Assembly (NCBI RefSeq): GCF_938039215.1 | Contig: NZ_CALHVI010000056.1 | Coordinates: forward strand, 1 to 64,000 | Reading direction: 5' to 3' | Length of the DNA: 64,000 bases | Source: an uncultured Porphyromonas sp. | GTDB taxonomy: Bacteria > Bacteroidota > Bacteroidia > Bacteroidales > Porphyromonadaceae | Part shown: one piece after another, positions 52,969 through 61,505 of the stretch | Layout: every line of letters starts with the position of its first letter | Position numbering within the stretch: the first letter of the stretch is position 1 | The notes under the pieces: model-generated | Databases searched by the model: none | What the model was told of the DNA's origin: nothing | The model's input: only the letters and a program-made list of their open reading frames with translations | Translations under genes and position numbers: made by a program

Positions 52969-53715
52969 ATGAACATCAACAAGTCAGCTCTGTACATCAG
53001 CCTAGTAGCGGCTGTAGCTCTAGTAGCCTCTGTCCTCATCCTCGCAGGTGGGCTGAGAGACTTCCGTAGCAAAGGCGCCAAGACGATCACAGTGACAGGT
53101 AAGGCCGAGCGCAACTTCCAGTCTGACCTGATCGTCTGGTCTGCAAGCTTCACTGCTGAATCAGCTAACCTACCTAGCGCCTACTCTGAGCTCAAGGAAA
53201 AGCAGCAAGCTGTCTCCGCCTTCCTCAATGGGAAGAACATCCCTAGCGACGCTATCTCCTACAGCAGTGTCAGCATCTCCCGTGAGAATGAGAGCTACTA
53301 TGACTCGACTGTAGAGCGCACCTTCTATCGCTTCAAGGGCTACTCTCTGACACAGACGGTCACGATCACCTCCAACAACATCGATGCGATCGAAGCTGTC
53401 TCTCGTCAGATCTCTGAGCTCATCAACAAGGGCATTGAGATCGAGTCTGGCTCTCCTCGCTACTACTACACGAAGCTCAACGATCTCAAGATCGAGATGC
53501 TCAAGGAAGCCTCCGAAGATGCCTACAATCGTGCTGGTGTCATCGCAGAGGGTAGCAAGAGTAGCCTAGGCAAGCTGGATCGCTCCAACATGGGTGTCTT
53601 CCAGATCGTCGGGCTCAATAGCGATGAAGACTACAGCTGGGGGGGCTCCTTCAACACCACCTCTAAGATGAAGACGGCTAGCATCACCGTCAGCGCTACC
53701 TACTCGATCAAGTAA
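52969..53715 (+). CDS. SIMPL-domain (DUF541) protein
   Basis: This 248-aa exported or membrane-anchored protein has an N-terminal hydrophobic helix (ALYISLVAAVALVASVLILAG) and then the SIMPL domain, starting TITVTGKAERNFQSDLIVWSA and ending TASITVSATYSIK. SIMPL proteins are widespread, of unclear envelope function. It follows the deacetylase by 27 bases. Confidence 0.9.
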   Translation: MNINKSALYISLVAAVALVASVLILAGGLRDFRSKGAKTITVTGKAERNFQSDLIVWSASFTAESANLPSAYSELKEKQQAVSAFLNGKNIPSDAISYSSVSISRENESYYDSTVERTFYRFKGYSLTQTVTITSNNIDAIEAVSRQISELINKGIEIESGSPRYYYTKLNDLKIEMLKEASEDAYNRAGVIAEGSKSSLGKLDRSNMGVFQIVGLNSDEDYSWGGSFNTTSKMKTASITVSATYSIK

Positions 53716-53755
53716 TTCCACTTAGATCCCCCTTTTTCTCTCCTTTAGTCATCAC

Positions 53756-54721
53756 ATGACCTCTAACCCCATACCTAGACTAGTGATCGTCTCCCCGTGC
53801 TACAACGAGGAGGCGATCCTTGCTTATTCAGCCCGCGAGCTGACGCAGCTTCTGGAGCACCTTATCTCCAACCATAAGATCCTCCCCACGAGTCACGTCC
53901 TCTATGTCAATGACGGAAGTCGTGACCGCACGTGGGAGATGATCGAAGGGCTACACCAAGAGAATACCTTCATCGATGGGCTCTGCCTAGCAGGCAATGT
54001 AGGTAGTGAGCTAGCCGTGATGGCGGGGCTCATGGCAGCGAAGGACGAAGCTGATGTCGTAGTCTCTATCGATGCCGACCTCCAGGATGATCTAGCAGCT
54101 ATCGAAGAGATGATCGATCGCTACCTCGAAGGCTACGACATCGTCTATGGGGTCAAGAAGTCACGTGAGGCAGATCCCTTCCTCAAGCGCACCACAGCAC
54201 AAGCCTTCTACCGCCTACAGCAGTCGATGGGCATACGTATGGTCTACAACCATACCAACTTCCGTCTAATGAGTCGGCGAGCGCTAGAGGCACTCTCTAG
54301 ATACCCTGAGCGTAACCTCTATCTACGAGGCATCATCCCGATGCTGGGCTACCCTTCGACTACGGTGGATGATATCATACGAGAGCGTGTAGCTGGGGAA
54401 TCAAAGTACAACTACCACAAGCTCCTCTTCCTCGCTGTCGATGGGATCACCTCATTCACGACCCGCCCCATCAGCTGGATCGTAGGGATGGGCTTCTTCT
54501 GCCTGCTCATCAGCATCTGTATGGCTGTCTATGTGCTGATCTCCTATATCGAACATCTGGCTGTACCAGGCTGGGCTTCGCTGATGCTGTCTCTGTGGTT
54601 CATCGGCAGTATGCTTCTACTCTCCCTCGGGGTCGTCGGTCAGTACATCGGGAAGATTTACATCGAGGTCAAGGATCGTCCTCGCTACCATATAGCCACA
54701 CACCTGAAGCATCATGACTAA
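53756..54721 (+). CDS. Family 2 glycosyltransferase with C-terminal membrane helices (GtrB-like)
   Basis: This 321-aa enzyme has the GT-A core: VSPCYNEEAIL, YVNDGSRDRTW and VVSIDADLQDDL (DxD). Two C-terminal transmembrane helices follow (about residues 235-300), as in polyprenyl-phosphate glucosyl/mannosyltransferases of the GtrB/DPM group. It would load a sugar onto a lipid carrier. Its stop overlaps the next gene by 8 bases, so the two are translationally coupled. Confidence 0.93.
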   Translation: MTSNPIPRLVIVSPCYNEEAILAYSARELTQLLEHLISNHKILPTSHVLYVNDGSRDRTWEMIEGLHQENTFIDGLCLAGNVGSELAVMAGLMAAKDEADVVVSIDADLQDDLAAIEEMIDRYLEGYDIVYGVKKSREADPFLKRTTAQAFYRLQQSMGIRMVYNHTNFRLMSRRALEALSRYPERNLYLRGIIPMLGYPSTTVDDIIRERVAGESKYNYHKLLFLAVDGITSFTTRPISWIVGMGFFCLLISICMAVYVLISYIEHLAVPGWASLMLSLWFIGSMLLLSLGVVGQYIGKIYIEVKDRPRYHIATHLKHHD

Positions 54722-55931
54722 GGCTCAGCCTTTCCTAGACCTTTGCACCAAGCTCCAGAGCTTCTTCCGTAAGCCTTTCTTCACTAGCCCTCGCACCACC
54801 TTTGCGCTATGGACACTGGTGGCACTCCTAGCTGGGCTCACGAAGATCGCTCCCCATCGACACAATAACTTCCTCATCTTCCGAGGTGTCTTCTGGCATA
54901 CACTCCAAGGGGTATCGCTATATGCTCCCTATCCTCAGGAGTACAATGACCACAATTACTACGGGCCCGTCTTCAGCCTCGTCATTGCGCCCTTTGCCCT
55001 AGTACCTGACGCTCTTGGTCTCCTTCTATGGCTTGTAGCCCTAGCACTAGGGATGTACTATGCTGTGCGCAAGCTACCACTTGCCGAGGGGCGACAGATC
55101 TTCCTCTATTGGTTCTGTGCTCATGAACTACTGACTGCACTACAGATGCAGCAGTTCAACATCGCTATCGCAGCGATCATCATCGGCACGTTTGCCGCTG
55201 TCGAGCGAGGACGGGAGATCACCGCCGCCTTCCTCATCGTCCTAGGGACGTTTGTCAAGCTCTATGGGATCGTGGGGCTTGCTTTCTTCTTCTTCGTCAA
55301 GCGTAAGCCACGCTTCATCCTCGCCCTCATAGGCTGGTCTGTGGTGTGCTTCGTAGCTCCCATGATCATCAGTAGCCCAGAGTATGTCATCGGGCAGTAT
55401 GTGGAGTGGTTCGGTAGACTCGGTGTCAAGAACGGAGCCAATACCTTCTCACTCATGCAGAATATCTCCCTGCTGGGTATGATCCGTAAGATGACGGGTC
55501 TAGCAGACTATTCCGATCTTTGGGTTATCCTTCCAGGGATGGTACTCTTCGCTCTACCCTACCTGCGCATTGGACAGTATAGACATCTCGCCTTCCGCTA
55601 TGCGATCTTGAGTTCGGTGCTCCTCTTCGTCGTCCTCTTCAGCACAGGAAGTGAGTCGAGCACCTATATCATCCCCTTTGCAGGTATAACCCTATGGTAC
55701 ACGACGAGCCCGTGGAAGAGATCGGGCTGGGATCTGGCGCTCCTGATCATCGCCTTTGTCCTCAGTAGTCTTTCTCCTTCGGATCTCTTCCCCCGTAGCC
55801 TGCGTGAAGCCTATATCCTACCCTATGCACTCAAGGCTCTTGCCCCGACACTTATCTGGCTTCGACTGAGCTGGGAACTACTAACCAAGGACTATGCGCC
55901 TATCGAGACTCCGCCCTCGACCTTAGCCTAA
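54714..55931 (+). CDS. GT87-like (DUF2029) integral membrane glycosyltransferase
   Basis: This 405-aa polytopic membrane protein has about ten hydrophobic segments and the first-loop signature YNDHNYYGPVFSLVIAPFAL, with acidic residues at the membrane face, typical of the GT87 mannosyltransferase group. It probably uses the polyprenyl-phosphate sugar made by the overlapping gene at 53756 to modify an envelope molecule. It ends before a terminator. Confidence 0.85.
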   Translation: MTKAQPFLDLCTKLQSFFRKPFFTSPRTTFALWTLVALLAGLTKIAPHRHNNFLIFRGVFWHTLQGVSLYAPYPQEYNDHNYYGPVFSLVIAPFALVPDALGLLLWLVALALGMYYAVRKLPLAEGRQIFLYWFCAHELLTALQMQQFNIAIAAIIIGTFAAVERGREITAAFLIVLGTFVKLYGIVGLAFFFFVKRKPRFILALIGWSVVCFVAPMIISSPEYVIGQYVEWFGRLGVKNGANTFSLMQNISLLGMIRKMTGLADYSDLWVILPGMVLFALPYLRIGQYRHLAFRYAILSSVLLFVVLFSTGSESSTYIIPFAGITLWYTTSPWKRSGWDLALLIIAFVLSSLSPSDLFPRSLREAYILPYALKALAPTLIWLRLSWELLTKDYAPIETPPSTLA

Positions 55932-55984
55932 CCTAAGACAGGATAGCTATCAGCCTCTACCAGCATGAGGCATCGAAGCGAAAA

Positions 55985-56015
55985 AGCCCCTATCTCCACT
56001 CGGGAGATAGGGGCT
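55985..56015. terminator. Bidirectional terminator between the GT87 and GntR genes
   Basis: AGCCCCTATCTCC (55985-55997) pairs perfectly with 56003-56015 around ACTCG, with CTTTC on one side and AAA on the other. Confidence 0.85.
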
Positions 56016-56046
56016 CTTTCGTTAGGACTAGGGATGGAGGATCTTC

Positions 56047-56391
56047 CTAGAGTTCGAGCAGTGCTCTGAGCTCCTCGGGTGTGATCCCCAGCAGGCGTGC
56101 GTCACGCTTGAACTGAGGGACCGTCTCCTCATGGAAGAGCTTACGTCGCTGAGCCATCACCGACTTATAAGCTCCAGGGGAGATGTAGTACCCCACCCCA
56201 CGCTGGGTATGAATGAGCTCACGCTGTGAGAGCTTGTCATAGGCGTGGACGACGGTATTGGGAGCTACCTGCATCAGCACTGCCATATCTCGCACCGAAG
56301 GTATTCGTTCGCCTTCGGGGAAGCGTCCTGTAAGGATCCCTTCGCAGATATAGTCGATGATGTGCGTGAAGCCTATATTGATATATGCCAT
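56047..56391 (-). CDS. GntR-family (YtrA-like) transcriptional regulator
   Basis: This 114-aa short GntR regulator has the wHTH segment GRFPEGERIPSVRDMAVLMQVAPNTVVHAYDKL (residues about 23-55) and a short helical C-terminal part with no ligand domain. This YtrA subgroup usually regulates ABC exporter operons. It is the last gene of an ATPase-permease-regulator operon and lies 5 bases after the permease. Confidence 0.93.
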   Translation of the reverse strand: MAYINIGFTHIIDYICEGILTGRFPEGERIPSVRDMAVLMQVAPNTVVHAYDKLSQRELIHTQRGVGYYISPGAYKSVMAQRRKLFHEETVPQFKRDARLLGITPEELRALLEL

Positions 56392-56396
56392 GTCTT

Positions 56397-57179
56397 TTAC
56401 TTAAGTTGGATCGTCTTGATACGGTAGTAGATAGCCCAGCAGAGGAAGGCATCGATCGCAGCTAGTATCCCTGCAAAGATATAAGAAAGAACCTCTTTAT
56501 TGACATCCTTGAGCATCACGAAGAGCGACCCAATATCCATTTTACTCAGGATCGATACCAAGAGGAAGAAAGCCACGAACTCAATGAGGATAGACCAGCA
56601 GAAGGCGAAGAGAGCCTTACGGAAGTGGATCATGCACCAAGCCATCAGCAGGAAGATATGGAGACCGAAGAGTGTGACTATGACATAGAAGATCGTAGGC
56701 ACACAGGAGGCCTCGTGGGCTACGAAGGCCCAGAGTAAGAGGGTCGTCCAGTCCATGGGTACTGCCAGCGATAGAATGAACGTAATCACCAGCGAGGAGA
56801 CTAGAGCGATGAGGTGGTAACCGATGACGAGCAGGGCCATCGAGATAGACTTCTCTCCTGCGGAGGCTGGGAGCTGCGTATAGACTCCTGGAGAAGCCAA
56901 GTGCACGAGCTTATTGAGCCAGACCAAGCTGAAGATCGTCGTCCCGAAGAGGTAGGGAGCGACTACCCCACCCTCATTGTACGAACTAGCGAGGCGACTA
57001 AAGGCCTCTACGATATCGAAGCCCGTCGATAGGATCAGGATCATGAAGGGGAAACCAAAGAGGGCCACAGCCATGATCAGATGGAAGATCAGCAGGGGTC
57101 TGAGTGAACTGAAGAAGCCTTCACGTGTAAGGAGGAAGACACGCCCCCATGAAGATCTATGCAATGCAGCGGTATTCAT
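56397..57179 (-). CDS. ABC-2-type membrane protein of the GntR-linked transporter
   Basis: This 260-aa membrane protein has about six hydrophobic segments, starting with LRPLLIFHLIMAVALFGFPF. It has no strong family motif. Its position between the ATPase (57188) and the YtrA-like regulator makes it the likely permease. The 8-base gap to the ATPase stop suggests tight co-translation. Confidence 0.8.
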   Translation of the reverse strand: MNTAALHRSSWGRVFLLTREGFFSSLRPLLIFHLIMAVALFGFPFMILILSTGFDIVEAFSRLASSYNEGGVVAPYLFGTTIFSLVWLNKLVHLASPGVYTQLPASAGEKSISMALLVIGYHLIALVSSLVITFILSLAVPMDWTTLLLWAFVAHEASCVPTIFYVIVTLFGLHIFLLMAWCMIHFRKALFAFCWSILIEFVAFFLLVSILSKMDIGSLFVMLKDVNKEVLSYIFAGILAAIDAFLCWAIYYRIKTIQLK

Positions 57180-57187
57180 CTTCTGAG

Positions 57188-58042
57188 CTAGATATTAGAG
57201 TTCGACGAAGAGTGGATGATACGAAGGAGCGCATCCCGCTGGCTGACGACAGCGTTGAAGAAGAGCTCCATGCTGAAGGTGTCCTCCGTAGGCTCACCCG
57301 TAGCGGGGAGGATACCGACCGTCCCGACGATCGAGGGCTCGCTGTAGAGAGCACGAGCTTGATCTTCGCTGGAGATAGGACCGAAGTAGAGCTTCTCCGA
57401 TAGATCAGCGATCGACTCATTGCAGTAGATCTTCCCCTGCTCGAGGATTACTACTCGGTCGATGAGCTGCTCTAGGTCACGCACCTGATGAGTGCTGATC
57501 ACGAGCGTCTGATCTTCGTTGAGATAGCGAGCCACAGCCCGACGGAATTCACCCTTCGATGGGATATCAAGCCCGTTGGTAGGCTCATCGAGCAGAAGCA
57601 GAGGCACACGCAGCGCAAGGGCGAAGGCAATGAGCGCCTTCTTCTTCTGCCCCTGAGAGATCTTCTTGAGATCCATCTTCCAGTCAAGGCCGAAGGCCGT
57701 GATAAGCTCTTGGGCGACTGCCTCATCATAGGTGGGGTAGAAAGGGGCAGAGATATCGAAGTAGCGACGGATCGTCATCTGAGGGACGTGTATCTCTTCG
57801 GGAAGCATATAGACCTGCTGCAGGAAGGCTACCTTACGTTCTCTGGGGGTAAAGCCAAGGACATTCACCTCCCCTTCCTTGGAGAAGAGCTGGCCATAGA
57901 GATTTTTTAGGAGCGTGGTCTTCCCTTCTCCATTACGTCCCAATAGCCCTACGATACTCCCCTTGGGGAGCGATAGCTCCAAGTTCTGGAAGACATACTT
58001 CCCAGACTTGTAGCCAAACGAAAGATGCTTTGTAGTAATCAT
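57188..58042 (-). CDS. ABC transporter ATP-binding protein
   Basis: This 284-aa ATPase has Walker A GLLGRNGEGKTTLL (about residues 33-46), the Q-loop FLQQVYMLPEE, the ABC signature as KKISQGQKKKALIA, Walker B LLLLDEPTNGLD and the switch His in VISTHQ. The signature is SQGQ rather than LSGGQ. It heads the operon; its promoter is at 58086-58093. Confidence 0.93.
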   Translation of the reverse strand: MITTKHLSFGYKSGKYVFQNLELSLPKGSIVGLLGRNGEGKTTLLKNLYGQLFSKEGEVNVLGFTPRERKVAFLQQVYMLPEEIHVPQMTIRRYFDISAPFYPTYDEAVAQELITAFGLDWKMDLKKISQGQKKKALIAFALALRVPLLLLDEPTNGLDIPSKGEFRRAVARYLNEDQTLVISTHQVRDLEQLIDRVVILEQGKIYCNESIADLSEKLYFGPISSEDQARALYSEPSIVGTVGILPATGEPTEDTFSMELFFNAVVSQRDALLRIIHSSSNSNI

Positions 58043-58085
58043 ATTATATCGGTTGGGTTTTGTGTATTACATATTGATTACACTG

Positions 58086-58093
58086 CAAATGTA
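58086..58093 (-). promoter_or_regulatory. -7 box TACATTTG for the ABC-GntR operon, with nearby inverted repeat
   Basis: On the minus strand TACATTTGC lies about 45 bases before the ATG at 58042. GTGTA...TACAC flanks 58062-58083 directly downstream, a plausible target of the YtrA-like regulator. Confidence 0.45.
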
Positions 58094-58288
58094 CTAAACT
58101 TTTCATACAATGAACACTTCTGCCAAAATTCATTTGTATTTACCTAGTGATCAATAGGATAGAAAAGAGTGATTACACACTATAGACTCCAAGAGACCTC
58201 TATATTCCCCCTGCCAAGGGTGTATCAGCTGTATTAGAGGGAGCATCTACATAGCCCTCCCAGCGTCCTACAGGAGGTCGCAGAAAAA

Positions 58289-58370
58289 ACCTATAGTGGG
58301 TCGCAAGCACGACCCATTATAGGTGACGATGACGACCCATGATGGGTCGTCTTAGGGATGCATGAATGGG
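58289..58370. repeat. 24-bp-type palindromic array, copy C (4 units, more degenerate)
   Basis: Units CCTATAGTGGG, CCCATTATAGG, CCCATGATGGG and GCATGAATGGG have centres near 58295, 58318, 58341 and 58364.5, spaced 23-23.5 bp. Linkers again contain GCACGACCC and GACGACCC. Confidence 0.8.
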
Positions 58371-58372
58371 TG

Positions 58373-59800
58373 CTAGAGCAAGGGAGCGAAGAGGCGCATC
58401 ACGGACTCCGAGAAGCGCACAAAGTGACCACGCTCTTCCCACTCCTCTCTGGTGAGTAGGTGGCAAGCGCTCTTGTCTTGATCAAAGAGGCTACGCAGAC
58501 GCTTCGTGATCCCTGGATCATAGATAAAGCCCGAGATCTCGAAGTTATGCTCTAGGCTGCGGAAGTCCATGTTCGCCGACCCGATCGAGGCAATGCGGTC
58601 ATCGACCATGAGGAGCTTAGAGTGCAGGAAGCCATCTCTGTACTGGTAGATCTTCACCCCAGCTTCGAGGAGCAGGGAGAGGTATGAATTGGCAGCGTAG
58701 GTCGTCAGACGTGAGTCGGTATGCTCTGGGAGCATGAGCTCCACTTCTACCCCAGCAAGGGCGGAAGTCACGATCGCATTATTGAGGTTCTCCGTGGGGA
58801 GGAAGTAAGGGGTCTGGATGCAGATACGCTCACTTGCTCGAGAGATCATATAGATGATGGCCTGCTCTAGGGTGCGCCAGTGGCTGATGGGACCACCCTG
58901 TACGAACTGCACCGAGGGGGAATACTCATTGGGCAAGACAGAAGGGTCGAAGTAGCGATCCATGTTCACGACCTTGCGGGAGACGGCATACCAGTCCACG
59001 AGGAAGGAGCCTTGCAAGCCAGCCACCGCTACCCCCGTCAAGCGGAAGTGGGTATCACGCCAGAGCCCGAGCTCTGTACCTGTGAGGTAGCGCTGAGCGA
59101 AGTTCATCCCCCCGACATAGCCCACAGAGCCATCGATGACGACGATCTTGCGGTGATTGCGGTAGTTCACCGTCGTAGAGAGAAGCGGGAAAGCTACCCG
59201 CATGAAGGCATAGACTTGTATCCCCGCCGAGCGCATACGCTTCCAGTAGGAGGCGGGGACATTGTAGGAGCCTAGGTGGTCGTAGATGATGCGTACCGTG
59301 ACCCCTTCGTCGGCCTTGCGGATGAGGATCTCCGTCAGACGATCTAGGACTTCGTCAGCAGCGAAGATGTAGGCTTGTAGATGGATGTACTCCTCGGCTT
59401 GCTCTAGATCTTGGAAGAGCGCCTCATACATATCCTTCCCCCAAGCATAGATATCGAGGGTCTGGAGCTGTAGAAGGGGGCTCTCGGAATTATTTAGGAG
59501 GAGCTCGATGAGGCGTTGGTTCTCTTCGGTGGCTTGACGCTTCTTCTGCAGGTGCTTGGGCAGGGAGAGGAGTTGAGGCTTGCGCATCAGTCGCTGGTAG
59601 AAGCGCCTATTGATGCTATGCAAGCGCCTTTGATCCTGACCGAAGACGATATACACCATGATCCCAAAGACGGGGACAAGCCCGACGATGAGGATCCAAG
59701 CAGAGGCCTTGAGAGGATTGCGATTCTCACTAAGGACGGTCCCTATGACCCCTAGGACCGTGAGGACATAGGCTATGATAAGCCAAGAGGAGAATGCCAT
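58373..59800 (-). CDS. cls: Cardiolipin synthase
   Basis: This 475-aa membrane-bound phospholipase-D-family enzyme joins two phosphatidylglycerol molecules. The two HKD motifs are NHRKIVVIDGSVGYVGGMNF and LHSKLLMVDDRIASIGSANM. Two N-terminal transmembrane helices are visible (LIIAYVLTVLGVIGTVLS and ASAWILIVGLVPVFGIMVYI). Length is typical. It is the last gene of the minus-strand run from 63174. Confidence 0.96.
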   Translation of the reverse strand: MAFSSWLIIAYVLTVLGVIGTVLSENRNPLKASAWILIVGLVPVFGIMVYIVFGQDQRRLHSINRRFYQRLMRKPQLLSLPKHLQKKRQATEENQRLIELLLNNSESPLLQLQTLDIYAWGKDMYEALFQDLEQAEEYIHLQAYIFAADEVLDRLTEILIRKADEGVTVRIIYDHLGSYNVPASYWKRMRSAGIQVYAFMRVAFPLLSTTVNYRNHRKIVVIDGSVGYVGGMNFAQRYLTGTELGLWRDTHFRLTGVAVAGLQGSFLVDWYAVSRKVVNMDRYFDPSVLPNEYSPSVQFVQGGPISHWRTLEQAIIYMISRASERICIQTPYFLPTENLNNAIVTSALAGVEVELMLPEHTDSRLTTYAANSYLSLLLEAGVKIYQYRDGFLHSKLLMVDDRIASIGSANMDFRSLEHNFEISGFIYDPGITKRLRSLFDQDKSACHLLTREEWEERGHFVRFSESVMRLFAPLL

Positions 59801-59856
59801 AGCAGGAGACCTTAGGAGGATGGAATGAAGGCAGGAGGGATGAGGGAAGAGAGTTG

Positions 59857-60303
59857 CTAGTTAGTGACTAGGAGCTTCGCCTGCCCCTTGAGTCGTACCG
59901 CTTGGTAGCGTCTAAGCGGACTGCGAGCGATACCCGAGGTAGGCCTACCCGTACCCGAGAGGATATCGAAGTGGCTAGCACACTTCGGACAGCGGAGCTC
60001 TAGCCCTGAAAGCTCTAGCCTGACCCAGGGATAGGGCTCCACGGGACAGGCTAGATCAAAGGCATAGTATTCCTCTCGCTCTAGGGCATGCACGAGGGCT
60101 AGACCTCGTACCCCAACACGCATCGCTTCGAACTCCGATCGTGGGATCAAGACGATCCCTCCTGGGCTCTGGAGCGGTCGGTACTGAGGGAGCTGAAGAG
60201 CTACCTCATAGTACACGGGAGCAGCGGGTATGGGTGTCTCCGTAGATGCTCCACAGGCCGAAAGCATGAGGAGCAAGAGGAGGCCCGAGAGAAGCCTTCG
60301 CAT
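59857..60303 (-). CDS. Rieske-like lipoprotein lacking canonical cluster ligands
   Basis: This 148-aa exported protein has a lipobox LMLSAC with lipid-modified C17. The rest aligns in order with a Rieske [2Fe-2S] domain (YAFDLACPVEPY, then LELRCPKCASHFDILSGTG). The ligand pattern C-x-H...C-x2-H is changed: C86 is followed by V88 instead of His, and C105 by C108 instead of His. Three cysteines and H111 remain, so it may hold another metal, form a disulfide or be a cluster-less relative. It is between the SRPBCC and cls genes. Confidence 0.8.
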   Translation of the reverse strand: MRRLLSGLLLLLMLSACGASTETPIPAAPVYYEVALQLPQYRPLQSPGGIVLIPRSEFEAMRVGVRGLALVHALEREEYYAFDLACPVEPYPWVRLELSGLELRCPKCASHFDILSGTGRPTSGIARSPLRRYQAVRLKGQAKLLVTN

Positions 60304-60358
60304 GAGCGACGAGGAGGACTAAGGGGTGAAGGGCTTCCTCAGCCTAGGCGAGGAGCCC

Positions 60359-60784
60359 CTAGTCGTTGTAGGGGATCATCGTAAGCATCTCTGCAAGCTT
60401 CTCAATGCCATCATTGAGCTTGCTCCCGATCATCTTACGCATGAAGAAGTTCAGATCCGCTCTTAGCGTCAAGCGAAGACGTGTATCACCATACGAAGGT
60501 TCAAGAAGCTGGATCCAAAGAGTGAGATCGATAGGCGACTGCTCCGTAGCTAGCTTGATCGTCCCCTCGGGCTCACGCTCGATGATGCGAAGGACGATAC
60601 GTCCCGCACCTGGGATGACGAAGGCACAGCTATCTCGGTCAATAGGCTCGATCGTGATCTTCTCCCGAGCTTCTTCGGGGAGGCGCTCCTGCACGGAGGC
60701 TAGACCGCTGAGGTCAGAGAGACGGGTATAGACACGGGTACGAGGGGCGGCAATGGACTTGATCGAGCTGGTATAGTCACTCAT
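60359..60784 (-). CDS. SRPBCC-family (START-like) protein
   Basis: This 141-aa protein has the START/polyketide-cyclase fold pattern: SIAAPRTRVYTRLSDLSGL at the start, then alternating strands (RIVLRIIEREPEGTIKLAT, TRLRLTLRADLNFF) and a long C-terminal helix. It would bind a hydrophobic ligand. No neighbour fixes the ligand. It follows pyrE by 46 bases. Confidence 0.82.
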   Translation of the reverse strand: MSDYTSSIKSIAAPRTRVYTRLSDLSGLASVQERLPEEAREKITIEPIDRDSCAFVIPGAGRIVLRIIEREPEGTIKLATEQSPIDLTLWIQLLEPSYGDTRLRLTLRADLNFFMRKMIGSKLNDGIEKLAEMLTMIPYND

Positions 60785-60830
60785 TGAGTAGAAAAGGGAT
60801 AAGAGAGGTGAAGGATGATGATCGGACGGC

Positions 60831-61475
60831 TTACTTCTTGCCCGTCCACGTAGCAGGAGACTTACGCCACTCCTTCAGCAGCGCTTCATCATCTGCAGAG
60901 ATATAGCCCGTAGCGAGTGCCTGACGGATCACTGCATCGTAGTGGCTGAGGGTGACGAGACGAACCTGAGCCTCATCGAAGGCAGCCTCAGCTTGGGGGA
61001 ACCCATGGGTATAGACTGCGACCATCCCGAGGACAGTGCATCCAGCTCGGCGGATCGCATCTACAGCCTTGAGACTGCTCCCCCCCGTAGAGATCAGATC
61101 TTCTACGACGAGGACACGACTTCCAGCAGGGAGCTCTCCTTCGATCTGGTTACCCATACCATGATCCTTAGCCACGGGACGGATGTAGACGAAGGGGAGA
61201 CCAAGAAGATCTGCCACCAGTGCCCCCTGAGCAATAGCTCCAGTAGCGACTCCAGCGATGACATCGGGTGTGTCGAACTCACGACGGATAGCTTCCGCCA
61301 GCTCCGTCTTGATCAGAGTACGCACATCTGGATAAGAGAGCGTGACACGATTGTCACAATAGATGGGGGACTTCCATCCCGAAGCCCAAGTGAAGGGAGC
61401 TTCAGGCTGGAGCTTCACGGCCTTGACTTTAAGGAGGGCTTCAGCGACACGTTCTTGCGTGGAGATTGTGCTCAT
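60831..61475 (-). CDS. pyrE: Orotate phosphoribosyltransferase
   Basis: This 214-aa enzyme makes OMP from orotate and PRPP. The PRPP-binding loop is VLVVEDLISTGGSS. The N-terminal PFTWASGWKSPIYCDNR and the mobile loop VAKDHGMGNQIEG are typical of PyrE. It is 30 bases after the nitrilase gene. Confidence 0.96.
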   Translation of the reverse strand: MSTISTQERVAEALLKVKAVKLQPEAPFTWASGWKSPIYCDNRVTLSYPDVRTLIKTELAEAIRREFDTPDVIAGVATGAIAQGALVADLLGLPFVYIRPVAKDHGMGNQIEGELPAGSRVLVVEDLISTGGSSLKAVDAIRRAGCTVLGMVAVYTHGFPQAEAAFDEAQVRLVTLSHYDAVIRQALATGYISADDEALLKEWRKSPATWTGKK

Positions 61476-61505
61476 AGAGATGATTATTTAGTAGATGGGT
61501 GAGAC

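Larger units (their letters stand above)
58043..58372. other. Intergenic region: ABC operon promoter, possible GntR sites and 24-bp-type array
   Basis: No supported gene. It contains the ABC operon promoter, two TGATTACAC words (58075-58083 and 58170-58178) that could be operators, and palindromic array C at 58289-58370. Confidence 0.65.
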
